This document shows, piece by piece, positions 32,481 to 43,413 of a DNA stretch of 64,000 nt. This stretch comes from Ichthyophis bannanicus. Lineage: Eukaryota > Chordata > Amphibia > Gymnophiona > Ichthyophiidae. The notes beneath the pieces were generated by a model that worked only from the letters and a program-made list of their open reading frames with translations, did no database searches and was not told where the DNA came from. A program made the position numbers and the translations under genes. The stretch lies in the NCBI GenBank assembly GCA_033557465.1, contig CM066033.1, positions 585,372,438-585,436,437 of the forward strand. The letters are read 5' to 3'. Position 1 is the first letter of the stretch. Each line of letters opens with the position of its first letter.

Positions 32481-33202
32481 ATGGCCTTATGTACAATCTT
32501 ATCACTCACCGTAAAAGGCATAAATGGTCCACTCAAAGGAAAGAAAATCCTTAGCTATCTTAGCCATGAGCATGCCGATTTAGTGTTTCTTCAGGAAACG
32601 CATTTAAACTCTGCTGAAACACTGAAACTCAATGCTAAGCCTTACATGGTAGCTGCCTATTCTCCCACCGTTTCTAAATGGTACGGGGTGGCCATTCTGG
32701 TTAAGAAGTCTTTGCACGCTACTGTACTTGATACTAGCGCTGACAAGGAGGGTAGATGGGCCCGTGTACACCTTGAGGTTGGAGATAGTGACTTCACGTG
32801 TATTTGTATTATGCCCTGAATGTGGACAACCCTGCTTACTATACTAGTATTGCGCAGTTGGCATTGGCCTCTGCCAATGCTCCATTAATACTTGGTGGCG
32901 ATTTTACTCAAGTGTTCCCTCCATCTTTTCTTCTCAAACAAGGCGCTCGTTGGCTGGAAGATCCAGTACCGAGTAGACCTGTGTGGCTAGATATAGAAGC
33001 GGGTCTTTGCAAACCGATTCCTCTTACCTTTCTCCCTGGTATGACTCTCCCATCAGACTCCCACTATCCACCAATGCTTTTAGACACTTTAGGTGCCTTT
33101 AATACTCTTATGCAATCTTTAGACTCCCGACTCTGGTCAGTGCAACTTCAGCATTGCCTTCGGAGTACTAGGGTACTCCCGCCATCGGCATTCTCTACAT
33201 AA
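32481..33202 (+). pseudogene. L1-like ORF2, endonuclease part only
   Basis: The frame 32481-32819 opens with LSLTVKGINGPLKGKKILSYL and DLVFLQETHLNS, the AP-like endonuclease with its catalytic Glu, and ends at a stop after CICIMP. The next frame has LILGGDFTQVF (GDF motif), then abruptly LPSDSHYPPMLLDTLGAFNTLM, a C-terminal ORF2-type segment, so the whole RT domain is deleted near 32.9 kb. More C-terminal debris follows to ~33.9 kb. Confidence 0.8.
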
Positions 33203-35767
33203 GGTTGATTGGAGACTTTCCGATCTATCGGTAGTTTACCGGGTGTAGCATCCAATTTTTACTAAACCTTATGTAATGCTATAACTAGAGATACCCCTAT
33301 AGCGCAGAAAGTATGGGAGAGAGAATTGCATGTGACTTTGACCTCGGAACAATGGAGCCTTATCTGGAATAGAGGGACACGGGTTTCCGATCCGCCTCAC
33401 TCACTCAGACCCTCTTCTTTCTAGCCCACCGGTGTTTTTACACTCCTCACAGATTAGACAAATGGAACACTACTCAGGGCAATGGTTGCTGGACATGTCC
33501 TGCGGCCATTGGTTCACTGCCTCATGGTATGTATGAATATCCCGCACTACAGTATTACTGGCGTCGGGTCTGGGGTCGTATTTAGTCTATTTCGCACTCT
33601 CAAGAGCCCCTTTCTTGGAGGATAGTGGGACTTCGCCCAGTTGCGGGGATCCCCTCTCTCCCAAAAATGGCTTATCTCCTTTCGAACTTTATGCTTGGCA
33701 TTGCTATTTCCCTAATTAAGTAATACTGGAAAATTAGCTCCCATCTGAGCCCCAATGAATGGTGGAATCATGCCTGTCTTTACAGTAAATATGAACAAAT
33801 ACCTCGTCTGTTCGCTTCCCCCGTTCAGACTCCTTCTCATTGGTCTCAATGGAAGATGCTCAATGACTATGTACATTTTGCTAAATGCTCTCATCTGACT
33901 GTCTAACTTTGTATATATCTCTGTCCCATGATTATGCTGTATCGTAGATACTCTTTTGATCGTTTGATGTATAATCACTGATAATTGGAAGCGCTCACAT
34001 GCTGACATAATCGGGTAGAGAAGAAGCATCGGGGTGGGGGGTAATTGGGTTTACTTTTCCTTATTGTATACTTGTTTTGTCTCCTTTGGTGTGTTGTTTC
34101 TTTTGTTTGTTGCAAAATGAAAATAAAAGTTTAAAAAAAAAAAGAAAATATATGAAATGATTCTTGCTGAAAGCATAGATGCTTGGAAGCATCGACGGCC
34201 AAAAGCATCTAAGGTCCTAGACTCACGACCTGGCGGATAAGAGGAGTGCTTTTTTGCACTCTTAACATGCCTCATTGCTGATTCTACTACTATAGAATGA
34301 TGAGGGAGTTGAATCTTTTGAAAACCTAGAGAAGGTGGCACTTTATAGATAGTGTCAATTCTCTTGGAATGTCAGGATACCATTAAGGGAGTTTCCCACA
34401 TTCTTAATAACAGATCCTGTAGGATCTGATGCAAAGGAAGCATGATTGCCTCCTCTGGAAACCAGGGAGATTGCAGAATTTCTGAATCCCTTGGTATAGA
34501 CTCTTTCCCAGGTATAGAGATGGCAAGTATTCTTGCCATATCAAGCAGGAAAGCTTGAAAGGAGATCTCCTCCAAGAGGAACCCTCTGAAATGAGGAGCA
34601 TAAGCTGGAACTGTTGAAAGTTCAGCTGCGGTACCGATGGATGCATCACCGACATCGGGGTTAGAAGACCGGGAAAGATGAAGCATGGGATTCTCTTTAA
34701 AGAGATGTGTTCGGTACCCCTCGAAGTCGGTACCGAGACGAGTCGGTACCGAATCTTCCAGGCTAGATAGCGATTCCAGGCTTGGCATCGAAGGAAGCGA
34801 GCCTGTAGAAGGAGGTATCGAAGGCATTGATGCCGGTACCGATGTCGATACCCGCATCTGCAGCGATGCCCAATCCGGCACGGACGCCGATACCGGTAGT
34901 CGAAGAACGGTCTGCGGCGACTCTAGCAGTACCGAAGTAGCTGAGAGATTCGCCAGACTACGTTCGATGGCGAGGAGTCTTTCATCCAACACCATAGCCG
35001 ATGCCGGGGTAATCGGTACTGCTCGAAGCAGTCCGGGCCACCGAGCATGGCACAGGTGCATCCACGGAGGTAAAAACCTCGGGAGCAACCTGAGATCCTG
35101 ATAATGCTTTGGAGGCCGAAGACTCCCAACGGGATTGAGCCATGGCGTCCTCAAGGGCAAGGCCAGGGGCATCTCGATGCTTAGAAAGAGATCTACCTCT
35201 CGAGGACTGGCTAGTCTTAACAGACTGTTGTTTGGTTACCTGACCGCGGAAGGAAGAAGAGACTCTGACTGGTGACATCATGGAGGAGGTAGACCCGGTA
35301 CCGAGCTGTGCTCGGTTCTGAAGAGCTCTTCTGTTTAAACTTCTACAAGAGAAACACTCTTTAGGACAATGGTCAGGACCTGAACAAGGCAGACACCAAA
35401 AATGAGTGTCTATTAACGTAGTTGTACGCCACACTTTCCACATTTCTTGAAGATAGTGGCTGGCTTTTCCATAATGGAAAGGATAGAGGCCTAGTGGCCA
35501 AAAAGAGGTCAGACACTAAACCAGAAAAAATTCTTAGTGAAAAGAAGAAATTTTCCAAGAAAAAGAAAGAAAAGCACCGGCTGTACCGGTGGGCGTCGAA
35601 GAAAGGCAGGCGCGACCACAAAAAATAAAAATAAAAAAGATGAATTTTCTGCGGTGACAAGGACACGTCCTGTCGGCTCCGCGGAAAATGAAGAACTGTT
35701 GTGAGGGAAGCAGAATGGCGGGAAGGCAGTGTGCATGCGTGTGGGATGCTCCCAAAAGCGTTCTTTT

Positions 35768-36477
35768 ATTTTATTTATTTATTTAGTTTACACTTATATA
35801 CCGCTACTTCCAGCGATCAGCAGCGGTTTGATTACAAATGTGGGATATGTCAAATCAAGACAGGAAAATTGGATCATATATACATAGATTTAGGGTTAGG
35901 CAGAACATGCAGGGTTAGACACTTCAAAAATTAGGTTTACAATATCTACATAATTACCGTTCTCTATTAGATACGTTTACACAGGTCTTCATTTACACAG
36001 CTCTCTATTATTACATTTCTACAGGTCGGCATAATGGTTTCACTTTTTACATCAGGTTATAGTGACATTTGAAAAGATGAGTTTTTATTTTCCTTCTAAA
36101 GTCATTTATGTCTTTTATAGCTCTCAGTTCATGTGGTAGATGATTCCAGGTTATCGGGGCTGAGAATGCGAATGCTTTGTTGCTGGTGCTTGTTTTTACT
36201 GATTTGATATTGTTAGGAACTTGTAATGTGTTAGAGTTAATAGTTCGCCTGTCTCTGTTGGTAGGTTGTTTGTTGATCAGTGTTGAGAGGAATGAGGGTG
36301 CTATGTCATGTATGAGCTTGAATGTGGTTACCAAAGTTTTGTATTGTATTCTGGCCACAACTGGTAACCAATGTAGATCGATCAGTACAGGTGTGATGCG
36401 CTGAGTGATTCTTGTTCGTGTGATGATCCTAGCCGCCACATTTTGGGCCAATTGCAGTATATTTAGCGTTTTCTTTG
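35768..36477 (-). pseudogene. L2-type LINE, 5'-truncated C-terminus and 3' tail
   Basis: The minus strand encodes LAQNVAARIITRTRITQRITPVLIDLHWLPV, then APITWNHLPHELRAIKDINDFRRKIKTHLF, the usual C-terminus of L2-type ORF2. The 3'UTR ends AAGTAGCGGTATATAAGTG and (AAAT)n at 35768-35790. A GCGTTCTTTT/GCGTTTTTTT duplication (35758-35767, 36478-36487) flanks it inside the DIRS terminal repeat. Its tail nearly matches the SINE at 5712-6058. Confidence 0.88.
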
Positions 36478-36489
36478 GCGTTTTTTTTG

Positions 36490-36575
36490 GACGCTGGGGA
36501 GCGTTCCCGCACAGGCTCCGTCGGTACCGACGTACCCATATGTGAAGACTCATTCCTGCTTGTTCCTGGAGATAG
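36490..36575. repeat. DIRS copy 1 right terminal repeat
   Basis: ACGCTGGGGAGCGTTCCCGC to CTTGTTCCTGGAGATAG, complementary to the left terminus from the CATATG box inward. It contains the 14-bp palindrome CGTCGGTACCGACG. The same end occurs in copy 2 at 49852-49936. Confidence 0.85.
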
Positions 36576-36666
36576 GCAGTGCCCGCAGACCTAGCTCATT
36601 TAAATATTCATTGCAAATTTCCTGAAAGTTGACTGACTGGCTGCAAGCCAGGTTTAGGAACCACTG

Positions 36667-37354
36667 ATCTGTCATTCGATGGAGAGCTCATAACCAATGG
36701 CTGCTGCTTCCTGTGTCATACTGATGCTATATGTAGGCCCTGTGTTACCCAAGTGTCATGGCCTCTCTTTTTGTCATAGCAGATATGTCCCAGATGAGAG
36801 GTAAAAGTCTTTATAATTTGGTATCAGCTCTATTGCAGAAGTTGCTGTATAAAGCAAGAGTGTCATTGTAGTGCCTTCAGGGCACGACTCCTGATTTTCT
36901 GTTGATGTTTACTTTCTCAAGGTTTCTGTTTCTCCAGAGATTAAGGAAGTGGAAGTTTAGAATCAGAGTTTTCTTTTATCTAGATAAGCTGCCATTCAAA
37001 GTAAATGAGCCCCATCTGCCAATAGACCTAGAAATCATGTTGTCATGTGGTGCCTTATCAGGCCTAAAGGTTAAAAGAAATATTAGCTGTATACATTGTA
37101 TCAAATAACATTCTGAGTCAGCTGTCTCGTGAAAAAGTAGAACATAAGAACATATGTAGCTTCTCAATTTCTTCTCTTAAACACTTGTAAAATTCTGCCA
37201 GAAATCCGCCTGGACTAAATTTTGCTGCCTTCATCCAAAACAAAGTGGTCATTCAGTATTCTCTGTGGTAAATACTGGAAAGACTTATCCAGCGAAAACA
37301 AATCTTCATGGTTAACATTCCACCACCACTCACTATACAGACCCACACATGAAT
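36667..37354. other. No feature recognised
   Basis: Moderately AT-rich, without repeats or ORFs that can be supported. The frame 36902-37108 has no domain. Confidence 0.45.
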
Positions 37355-37866
37355 GATATAAAGGTGACAAAAATAATAAAGAGGATGGAACAGTTCTGCA
37401 ATGAGGAAAGGTCAAAGAGATTAGGGCTCTTCAGCTTTGAGAAGAGGTGGCTGAGGAGAGATATGATAGATGTCTATAAAATAAGTGGGAAAGGTAAATG
37501 CAGAACAGTGGTTTTCTCTGTCAAATGGTCAAAAATTAGAAGGCACGCCATCAAGTAGCTACAATAAGCAATAGATTTCAAACAAAATCAGATCAAGAGT
37601 TGTACCCTTCTCAATGCATAATTAAGCTCTAGAATTTATTATCAAAAGATGTGATAAAAGCAGTTAGTGTAGCTCAGCTTAAAAAAAAAAAAAAGGTTTG
37701 GCAAGTTCCTGGAGGAAAGGTCCATAAACAGTTATTAAGGTAGATGTGGGGTAAGCCACTGCTTAACTCTGGAAGTAAGCAGCATGGAATCTAGCTTTTT
37801 TTTCTTTTTTTTCCAGGATTCTTCAATTGGTATGACCCAGTATAACAAGTCGTATGTTCTTATGAA
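37355..37866 (+). pseudogene. CR1 C-terminal/3' fragment
   Basis: KVTKIIKRMEQ, EERSKRLGLFSFEKRWLRRDMIDVYK, a broken [13 protein letters not shown] stretch, GGTTTGGCAAGTTCCTGGAGG, and a 3' end ATGACCCAGTATAACAAGTCGTATGTTCTTATG. It is a decayed copy of the CR1 family at 45169. Confidence 0.82.
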
Positions 37867-38780
37867 CCCCTCTGTCCCCTAATGACCAGTTAAATTTTGT
37901 GCAGACAAGTTTAGTGTACACAAAATTTACCCAGATAACAATAGTCAGCATAGGAGGCATTTTCAGTGTGTAGTTTCACTTTATCTACTCAGCATCAGTA
38001 TTCAGTGAGTCACAAATTCCTAAAAAATAAATAGATGCCCTAAAGTTACATGGAAAGCTTAACTGCATAACTTTATATTTGTGTAGAATTTTCTGTAAAC
38101 ACTTAAAAAGGCTTCTTCCTTTTCCCCTAACGTCTGTAACTGATTGTCCAGATATGTTAAATATTAGATATAAATTATTGTCCATTTTTCTATATTTGCC
38201 AGGCTAAAAATATATTAGCCTTTTTTCCAAATCTTTAAAAATTCTTTTTATCTAATTTCTTGATCAAAACATTCAACAGCTAACATACTGTAGTTGTGAA
38301 AAAACCCTTTAAATATATTCTGCATATTGCTTGTACACAAAGCTTTATGCACACAAAATGAACAAAAGTCCAGTAGGTGGCAGCAAATCACCACCTAACC
38401 ATATTGTCATAAGAAAGTTTGTGATCAGACAAAACTTAAATGGTCTCTTCTCTGAGTGAGTACTTTATAGTATGAAAACATAGATGTAACCTTGTTCACT
38501 CAATGTATTATTTCAGTCCAATTTTCCCATAGATGTTCAATTAACTTATAAGGTCTCAGACAAACTTTGGCACTAAAATTCTGGGTACTGTATTATCCCC
38601 AGATATGTGCCTGTCAGCATCAATGACCTTACATCAAAATAGCAGAAAAGATGTATCAGAGTACTTAACTTAGTCTATTTCTCCAATGTTGCAATGCTCT
38701 CCCTGGGGAGTATAGCAGAATAAAAGATGGAGAGCACTGAACAAGGTTACGTCTATGAGAAAGTTTGTAGCACACAATAG
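37867..38780. other. No feature recognised
   Basis: AT-rich sequence; no terminal repeats, no coding frame, no match to other repeats in the window. Confidence 0.45.
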
Positions 38781-38781
38781 A

Positions 38782-38962
38782 TCTGTGCTTCTCAGACCTC
38801 TCTAGGCAGTACATCTAACCAGACAGGTTTTCATGATTATCTCAATGAATATGCCTGAAGTAAATATGCATATATTGAAGACCTATTGCATGCAAATATG
38901 GTAATCTTGAAAACCCAAGTGTTTTAGTGTGCTTCCAAGAAGAGGGTTCAGAAGCACTGCAA
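38782..38962. mobile_element. Palindromic hAT-like element, copy 5 (degraded)
   Basis: GCTTCTCAGACC...AGAGGGTTCAGAAGCACTG with interior GACAGGTTTTCATGATTATC, AATGAATATGCCTGAAG and TGCATGCAAATATGG. Same organisation as the copies at 7707, 20814 and 25446 but more diverged. No clear target duplication. Confidence 0.7.
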
Positions 38963-39031
38963 TAGACCACATATGGGTCCATTTCAAACTGCCCCTATTG
39001 CTACAAAGAAACCTAATGACAGATAAAGAAA

Positions 39032-39412
39032 GCATAGTTACTCACCTGTAACAGGTGATCTCCGGGAACAGCAGGAATTTAGTCTTCACATATGGGTATT
39101 GTCGGTACCGACGGAGCCTGCACGGGAATGCTCCCCAGCATCCAGTAGGAAAGCTTTTGGGAGCATCCCACAGCTCCTGCGTGCTGCCTTCCCGCCTTTC
39201 CCAACTGTCCCTCTCCAGTTGAGTCTATAGCTGAGACAAAAAGAGAGAGGGAAAGAGAGAAACAAAGAAAGAGAGATAGAGAGATACAACTCCTAGGGGA
39301 GGTAGGCGGGTTGTGAAGACTAAATTCCTGCTGTTCCCAGAGATCCCCTGTTACAGGTGAGTAACTATGCTAGCTCCAGGAACAAGCAGGAATGTAGTCT
39401 TCACATATGGGG
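39032..39412. repeat. DIRS copy 2 left terminus and internal complementary region
   Basis: 39032-39090 and 39312-39370 are 59-bp inverted repeats with two mismatches. 39374-39411 is the exact complement of the right terminus (49898-49935 side), including the GTAGTC variant that distinguishes this copy from copy 1. Together 39312-39411 pairs with both joined ends of the element. Confidence 0.88.
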
Positions 39413-39589
39413 ACTCCCTAGCTGAAGATGCCAGGGAGATGGCCCCAGAAAGTTGTGTGCCCTTGTGAAAGGGCTCCACTTCCCCCCCATGGATCTCTGG
39501 CATCCTATCAGGGATGGTGGGTAGGAGTTGATTAAGTCTGGAACAGGTGTTGAAGAACATCCTGACCAAACAAAGAATCCCGGCAGTAG

Positions 39590-40961
39590 TCCTTGTCCAA
39601 GCAGTAATGGGCTGTGAAGGTATGTACCGAAGCCGAAGTAGCTGCTCGACAGATGTTGTCGATAGACACAGAGTGAAGATGAGCCATAGAGGCTGTCATG
39701 GCTCTCACACTGTGAGCTGTGACATGGCCTTCAAGAGGAAGGTTCTTACTCTCATATTTATTTATTTACATTCTCTTATATACTGTGCTATTCTGCATCA
39801 GTGTGGTTTACATTGAACAAACTGAAATTACATTGAACAGGGCATTATAACTTGGAGATAACTATTTTACAGGGAACATGGGCTATGGAGGGTTAAGTGG
39901 CTTGCCCAAGACCACAAGGAGCACCTGTGGGACTAGAAACCACAGTCCTTCCGGCTCAAGGTTGCTGTCCTCTAGTGGGATTTGAACCCCCCACCTTCCG
40001 GCCTGAAGTACCTTGCCCCAACCACTAGGCCACACCTCCACTCATAGGGAAAAGATATACACTGTGCAATCCAGCTGGACAGTGTCCTTTTGGAGACTGG
40101 AAGTCCCAAATGACTAGGCTCAAACGCGACAAAGAGTTGAGAGGATTTTCTCTGTTGCTGTGTCCTTTGCAAGTAAAAGGCCAAAGCTCTTTTACAGTCC
40201 AAAGTATGAAGGTTCCTTTCTGCATTTGAGGCGGCCACCTTTGGCATAAAGTGTGGATGAGTCCTAAGGACTACCTTATCATGATGGAACCTTGTATAAG
40301 GAGGATCAGCCACCAAAGCTTGCAATTCACTGATGCAACATGCTGATGTGATTGCAATGAGAAAGATAACCTTCCAGGAAAGGAATTTCAAAGGCGTAGT
40401 GGCTAATGGTTCAAAGGGCGGTTTCATGAGCTGCCGAAGTACCAGATTTAAGTTCCATGCCACTGGTGGTGGCTTAATGGGAGGCTTTGTTAAAAGAAGG
40501 CCTCTCATGAATCTCGCTATGAGAGGATGAGAGAAAATAGGTTGTCCATTTAGAGGCTTGAAAGAAGCTGCAATAGCACTCAAATGGACTCTCACTGAAT
40601 TGGTCTTAAGCCCTGCATTTGACAAATGAAGGAGGTACTCCAGTAATGATTCCAGAAGTATCGCAAGAGGGTTAAGACCCTTCTGCGAGCACCATATGGT
40701 AAACCTTTTCCACTTAAATGCATAAGAGCATCTTGTGGAAGGTTTCCTGCAAGCATGAAAGATATCCTTTATCTGCTGGGAAAGGTTAAGACTGTGAAGT
40801 TCTAGGCTTTCAGCAACCAGGCCCTGAGATGCAGAGACTAGGGATTGGGATACCACAGCATCCCGTCCTCTTGAGAAAGAAGATCTGGAGCAGATCCTAA
40901 CTCCAGAGGCGGAGCCTGAGAGAGATGTAGGAGCAGAGGGTACCACGGTTGCCGTGGCCAA
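39590..40961 (-). pseudogene. DIRS tyrosine recombinase (integrase) pseudogene
   Basis: The frame from 40961 has the N-terminal helical domain (CRKPSTRCSYAFKWKRFTIWC) and the catalytic domain start ITSACCISELQALVADPPYTRFH. Catalytic Arg before ISEL is Cys here (codon 40335-40337). A SINE splits the gene after QCISFPYE. Downstream, at ~39.73-39.60 kb, the frame resumes with EGHVTAHSVRAMTASMAH (H-x-x-R box) and HTFTAHYCLD (nucleophile Tyr). It would integrate the circular cDNA; as it stands it is inactive. Confidence 0.9.
39757..40040 (-). repeat. tRNA-derived SINE inside the DIRS recombinase
   Basis: Minus strand: TGGCCTAGTGGTTGGGGC A box, GGTTCAAATCCCACTAG B box, body CCTTGTGGTCTTGGGCAAGCC, and tail GCACTGATGCAGAATAGC, then CAGTATATAAGAG. 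CTCATA duplications at 39751-39756 and 40041-40046. Removing it restores the recombinase frame. Tail type as in the SINE at 40969, different from that at 5712. Confidence 0.9.
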
Positions 40962-43260
40962 TGTGGAGTGGAGTGGAGGAGTGGCCTAGTGGTTGGGGCA
41001 AGGTACTTCAGGCCAGAAGGTCGGGGGTTCAAATCCCACTAGAGGACAGCAACCTTGGGCTGGAAGGACTGGGGTTTCTAGTCCCACACGTGCTCCTTGT
41101 GGTCTTGGGCAAGCCACTTAACCCTCCATAGCCCATGTTCCCTGTAAAATAGTTATCTCCAAGTTATAATGCCCTGTTCAATGTAATTTCAGTTTGTTCA
41201 ATGTAAACTGCACTGATGCAGAATAGCGCGGTATATAAGAGAATGTAAATAAATGTGGAGCTATGAGGATCATATGACCTATGTCTCTCTGAAGCTTGAA
41301 AAGGGTTTTGGGAATTAGGGGAATGGGTGGAATGGCATACAGGAAGTCATGACCCCAATGAAGGAGGAAAGCATCCCTGGCCTGACAACCTCGAGCCGGA
41401 ATTCTGGAACAGAACCGGGGAAGTTTGGCATTCAGAGGACTTGCAAAGAGGTCTATGTCCGGGGTTCCCCAAATTTGAAAACGTTTGGCCACCTGGTCTG
41501 CATGGAGAGACCATTCATGTGGAAGCAGAACTCGACTGAGTTTGTCTGCCCAAGAGTTTTGAATGCCTGGAAGATACACCGCAAGGAGATGAATCTGATG
41601 CTCTCTGGCGAGGGCCCATAGTCGCAAAGCTTCGTTGCACAGCGACAGAGAGCCTGTTCTGCCCTGCTTGTTCACATAGAACATGGCTACCTGATTGTCC
41701 GTTTGAACTAGGACTGTCTTGTAGCTGAGCTGGGTGTGAAATACTCGAAGAGCAAGGAAGATTGCTCTGAGCTCCAGGAGGTTGATATGGAGATAGGCCT
41801 CCTGTGGAGTCCAGGTACCCTGGATAGAGAGGCCATGCAGGTGGGCTCCCCAACCCACCTGTGAAGCATCTGTTGTTAGAGTGGCTTGGGGTGGGGGTTG
41901 CTGAAAAGGAGACCCCACCAGAAGGTTTTTGGGTGACTGCCACCATTGGAGGAACAAAATAAGGCAATCTGAATTTGCTATTTTGTCTGACAGGCAACCT
42001 GAGAGGTTTGAGTCCACTGAGTGGATAAGGTCCACTGGGCTGCCCTCATATGGAGGCGAGCATAAGGAACCACATGCACGGTGGATGCCATGTGGCCTAG
42101 CAACTGTAGCATTTCCCGAGCAGTGAGGTGAGGTTTTAGCACTGATTGGGAAGCTAGCTGCACAATGCGAAGGCAGCGGGGCTGTGGAAGGAAGGCCCTT
42201 GTCTGTCTGGTATCCAGAAGAGCTCCTATAAACTCTAGGGATTGAGTGGGAGCAAGGTTGGACTTTGGGAAGTTTATGAGTCCTAAATACTGAAGGATGC
42301 GCATTGTGTGAGAGACAGAGCCATCCTGGCCTCTGGCTCTGAAGGGGCTCGAATGAGCCAGTCGTTTAAGTAAGGGAAGATGAATATTCCCAGGGTGCGA
42401 AGAAATGCTGCTACCACAGCCATGCATTTTGTGAACACCCTTGGTGCAGAAGCCAGGCCAAAAGGAAGAACCCTGTATTGGTAGTGCTTCCCTTGAAACA
42501 GGAATCAAAGGAATTTTCGGTGAGTTGGAAGGATGAGAACATGAGCGTACGCATCCTTGAGATCTAGAGAACAAAGCCAATCCTGACTCTGAAGGTATGG
42601 CAGCAGAGTTCCTAGAGAAATCATTTTGAACTTCTCTTTGAACAGGAATTTGTTCAGTTCTCTGAGGTCTAGAATGGGTCTGTGTCCTCCTGTTTTCTTT
42701 GGAATAAGGAAATAGGGGGAGTAAAACCCTGTACCCCGTTGGGGAATGGGCACCTCTTCTATTGCCCCTTGAGCAAGGAGCATAGTGACTTCTTGACCTA
42801 ACCGGTCATTGAGAGAGGTCTGAGAATTGAACTGTCTTACTATTGTATGAGGGGGCATGCTGAGGAAATGAAGCTTGTACCCCTCTCTTACAATAGACAG
42901 AGTCCAATTTTCTGCTGTTATCTGACACCATCTGGGGGCAAAATGACATAACCTTCCCGGGATGGTGGAGGGTTCTGGGCCGTTTAGGGCCAGGAAGGCA
43001 AAGTTCTCTAGATAGGAGTCAAAGCCCCTGTGGAGGCTGAGTCTGCTGAGCCGGTAGATGCTTAGCTGCTTTTGGCTTCCTTTGTTGTCTAGGTTGTTGC
43101 TGCTGACTCTTTTGGGCAGACTGACCTGGACGATGTCCCTGCTGGGTATAGGAGGGATAAAACTTTTTCTTCTTGCTGAAGAATGTTTTTTTAGAGGATC
43201 TTTTTCTCGCAGGATCATCTGTAGATTTGGACAATCTATCCAAAGTGATATTGTCAGCAT
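40838..43260 (-). pseudogene. DIRS reverse transcriptase / RNase H pseudogene
   Basis: First frame 43260-42505: basic linker, then RT fingers with GTGFYSPYFLIPKKTGGHRPILDLRELN and motif A SLDLKDAYAHV. After a frameshift, motif C reads YLND instead of YLDD (codon 42364-42366 AAC). RNase H (42035 on) keeps TTDASQVGWGAHL, NLLELRAIFLAL, QTDNQVAMFY and SWADKLSR, i.e. all acidic residues. A SINE at 40969-41251 cuts the C-terminus, which continues as PHWPRQPWYPLLLHLSQ down to 40838. Several stops and frameshifts. Confidence 0.9.
40969..41251 (+). repeat. tRNA-derived SINE in DIRS copy 2
   Basis: A box TGGCCTAGTGGTTGG near 40982, B box GGTTCAAATCC near 41027, body as at 5712, tail TGCACTGATGCAGAATAGCG, then CGGTATATAAGAG and GTAAATAA. 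A 9-bp target duplication AATGTGGAG lies at 40960-40968 and 41252-41260. The insertion separates IGHMILIAPH from WPRQPWYP of the RT/RNase H frame. Confidence 0.92.
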
Positions 43261-43413
43261 CTATCTCATTAGCTTTTTCCTGCCAATTCTTGCCAAAGAG
43301 ATTCTCTCCTGTGCAAGGTATATTCCCTAGTTTGTCCTGTACCCAGATTTCAAAGTCAGATGCCTGAAGCCAAGCAATTCTACGTGCACCTATGGCAATA
43401 GCAGAGGTTCTGC

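Larger units (their letters stand above)
31069..34142 (+). mobile_element. L1-like LINE with internal deletion
   Basis: Starts GGGGGCGGAGCC, ends AATAAAAG-TTT-poly(A) at about 34128-34142, with a perfect 17-bp target duplication AGAAAATATATGAAATG at 31052-31068 and 34143-34159. ORF1 is intact, ORF2 is cut after the endonuclease, and the RT domain is missing. Length 3.07 kb against the 5-6 kb usual for L1. The full 5' end and long duplication indicate insertion by target-primed reverse transcription. Confidence 0.92.
30540..35443 (-). pseudogene. DIRS copy 1 gag-like gene, split by L1
   Basis: Two blocks: 35443-34372 and 31049-30540. The N-terminus has the same zinc-finger-like pattern as copy 2 (THFWCLPCSGPDHCPKECFSC). 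Middle: Ser/Pro-rich. C-terminal block: LKLLNPFLQEHERADYLSLVNHAHDIS and ARRIAWLQASDLDKWVQEKLGN, matching LMRLLLPDDKRQDYLALVKHAQDVS in copy 2. The L1-like element at 31069-34142 interrupts it; there are frame breaks near 35.0 kb. The product is presumed to bind element RNA; exact function unknown. Confidence 0.85.
25833..36575 (-). mobile_element. DIRS retrotransposon, copy 1 (decayed, with nested insertions)
   Basis: Inverted terminal repeats: the left end (25836 on) and right end (36490-36575) share, as complements, AGTCTTCACATATG, CGTCGGTACCGACG (25902-25915; 36519-36532) and GGAGCCT(A/G)(C)GCGGGAA. Coding order on the minus strand is a gag-like frame then an RNase H trace. Most of RT and the tyrosine recombinase are deleted or unrecognisable between ~26.2 and 30.5 kb. 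Three insertions sit inside: hAT 27108-28895, L1-like 31069-34142, L2 35768-36477. Confidence 0.88.
25762..36666. mobile_element. Palindromic hAT-like element, copy 4, split by DIRS copy 1
   Basis: The left half (25762-25832) runs CAGGGGTTCCTAGCC, GGTTTTCAGGATATCC, ATGCATGAGAGAAATTTGCA. The right half (36576-36666) runs GCAGTGCCCGCAGACC to AGGTTTAGGAACCACTG. DIRS copy 1 sits in the centre of the palindrome. No flanking 8-bp duplication is visible. Confidence 0.7.

Noticed and set aside
41327..41621. Plus-strand ORFs in DIRS copy 2
   Set aside because: Shadows of the RNase H frame on the minus strand.
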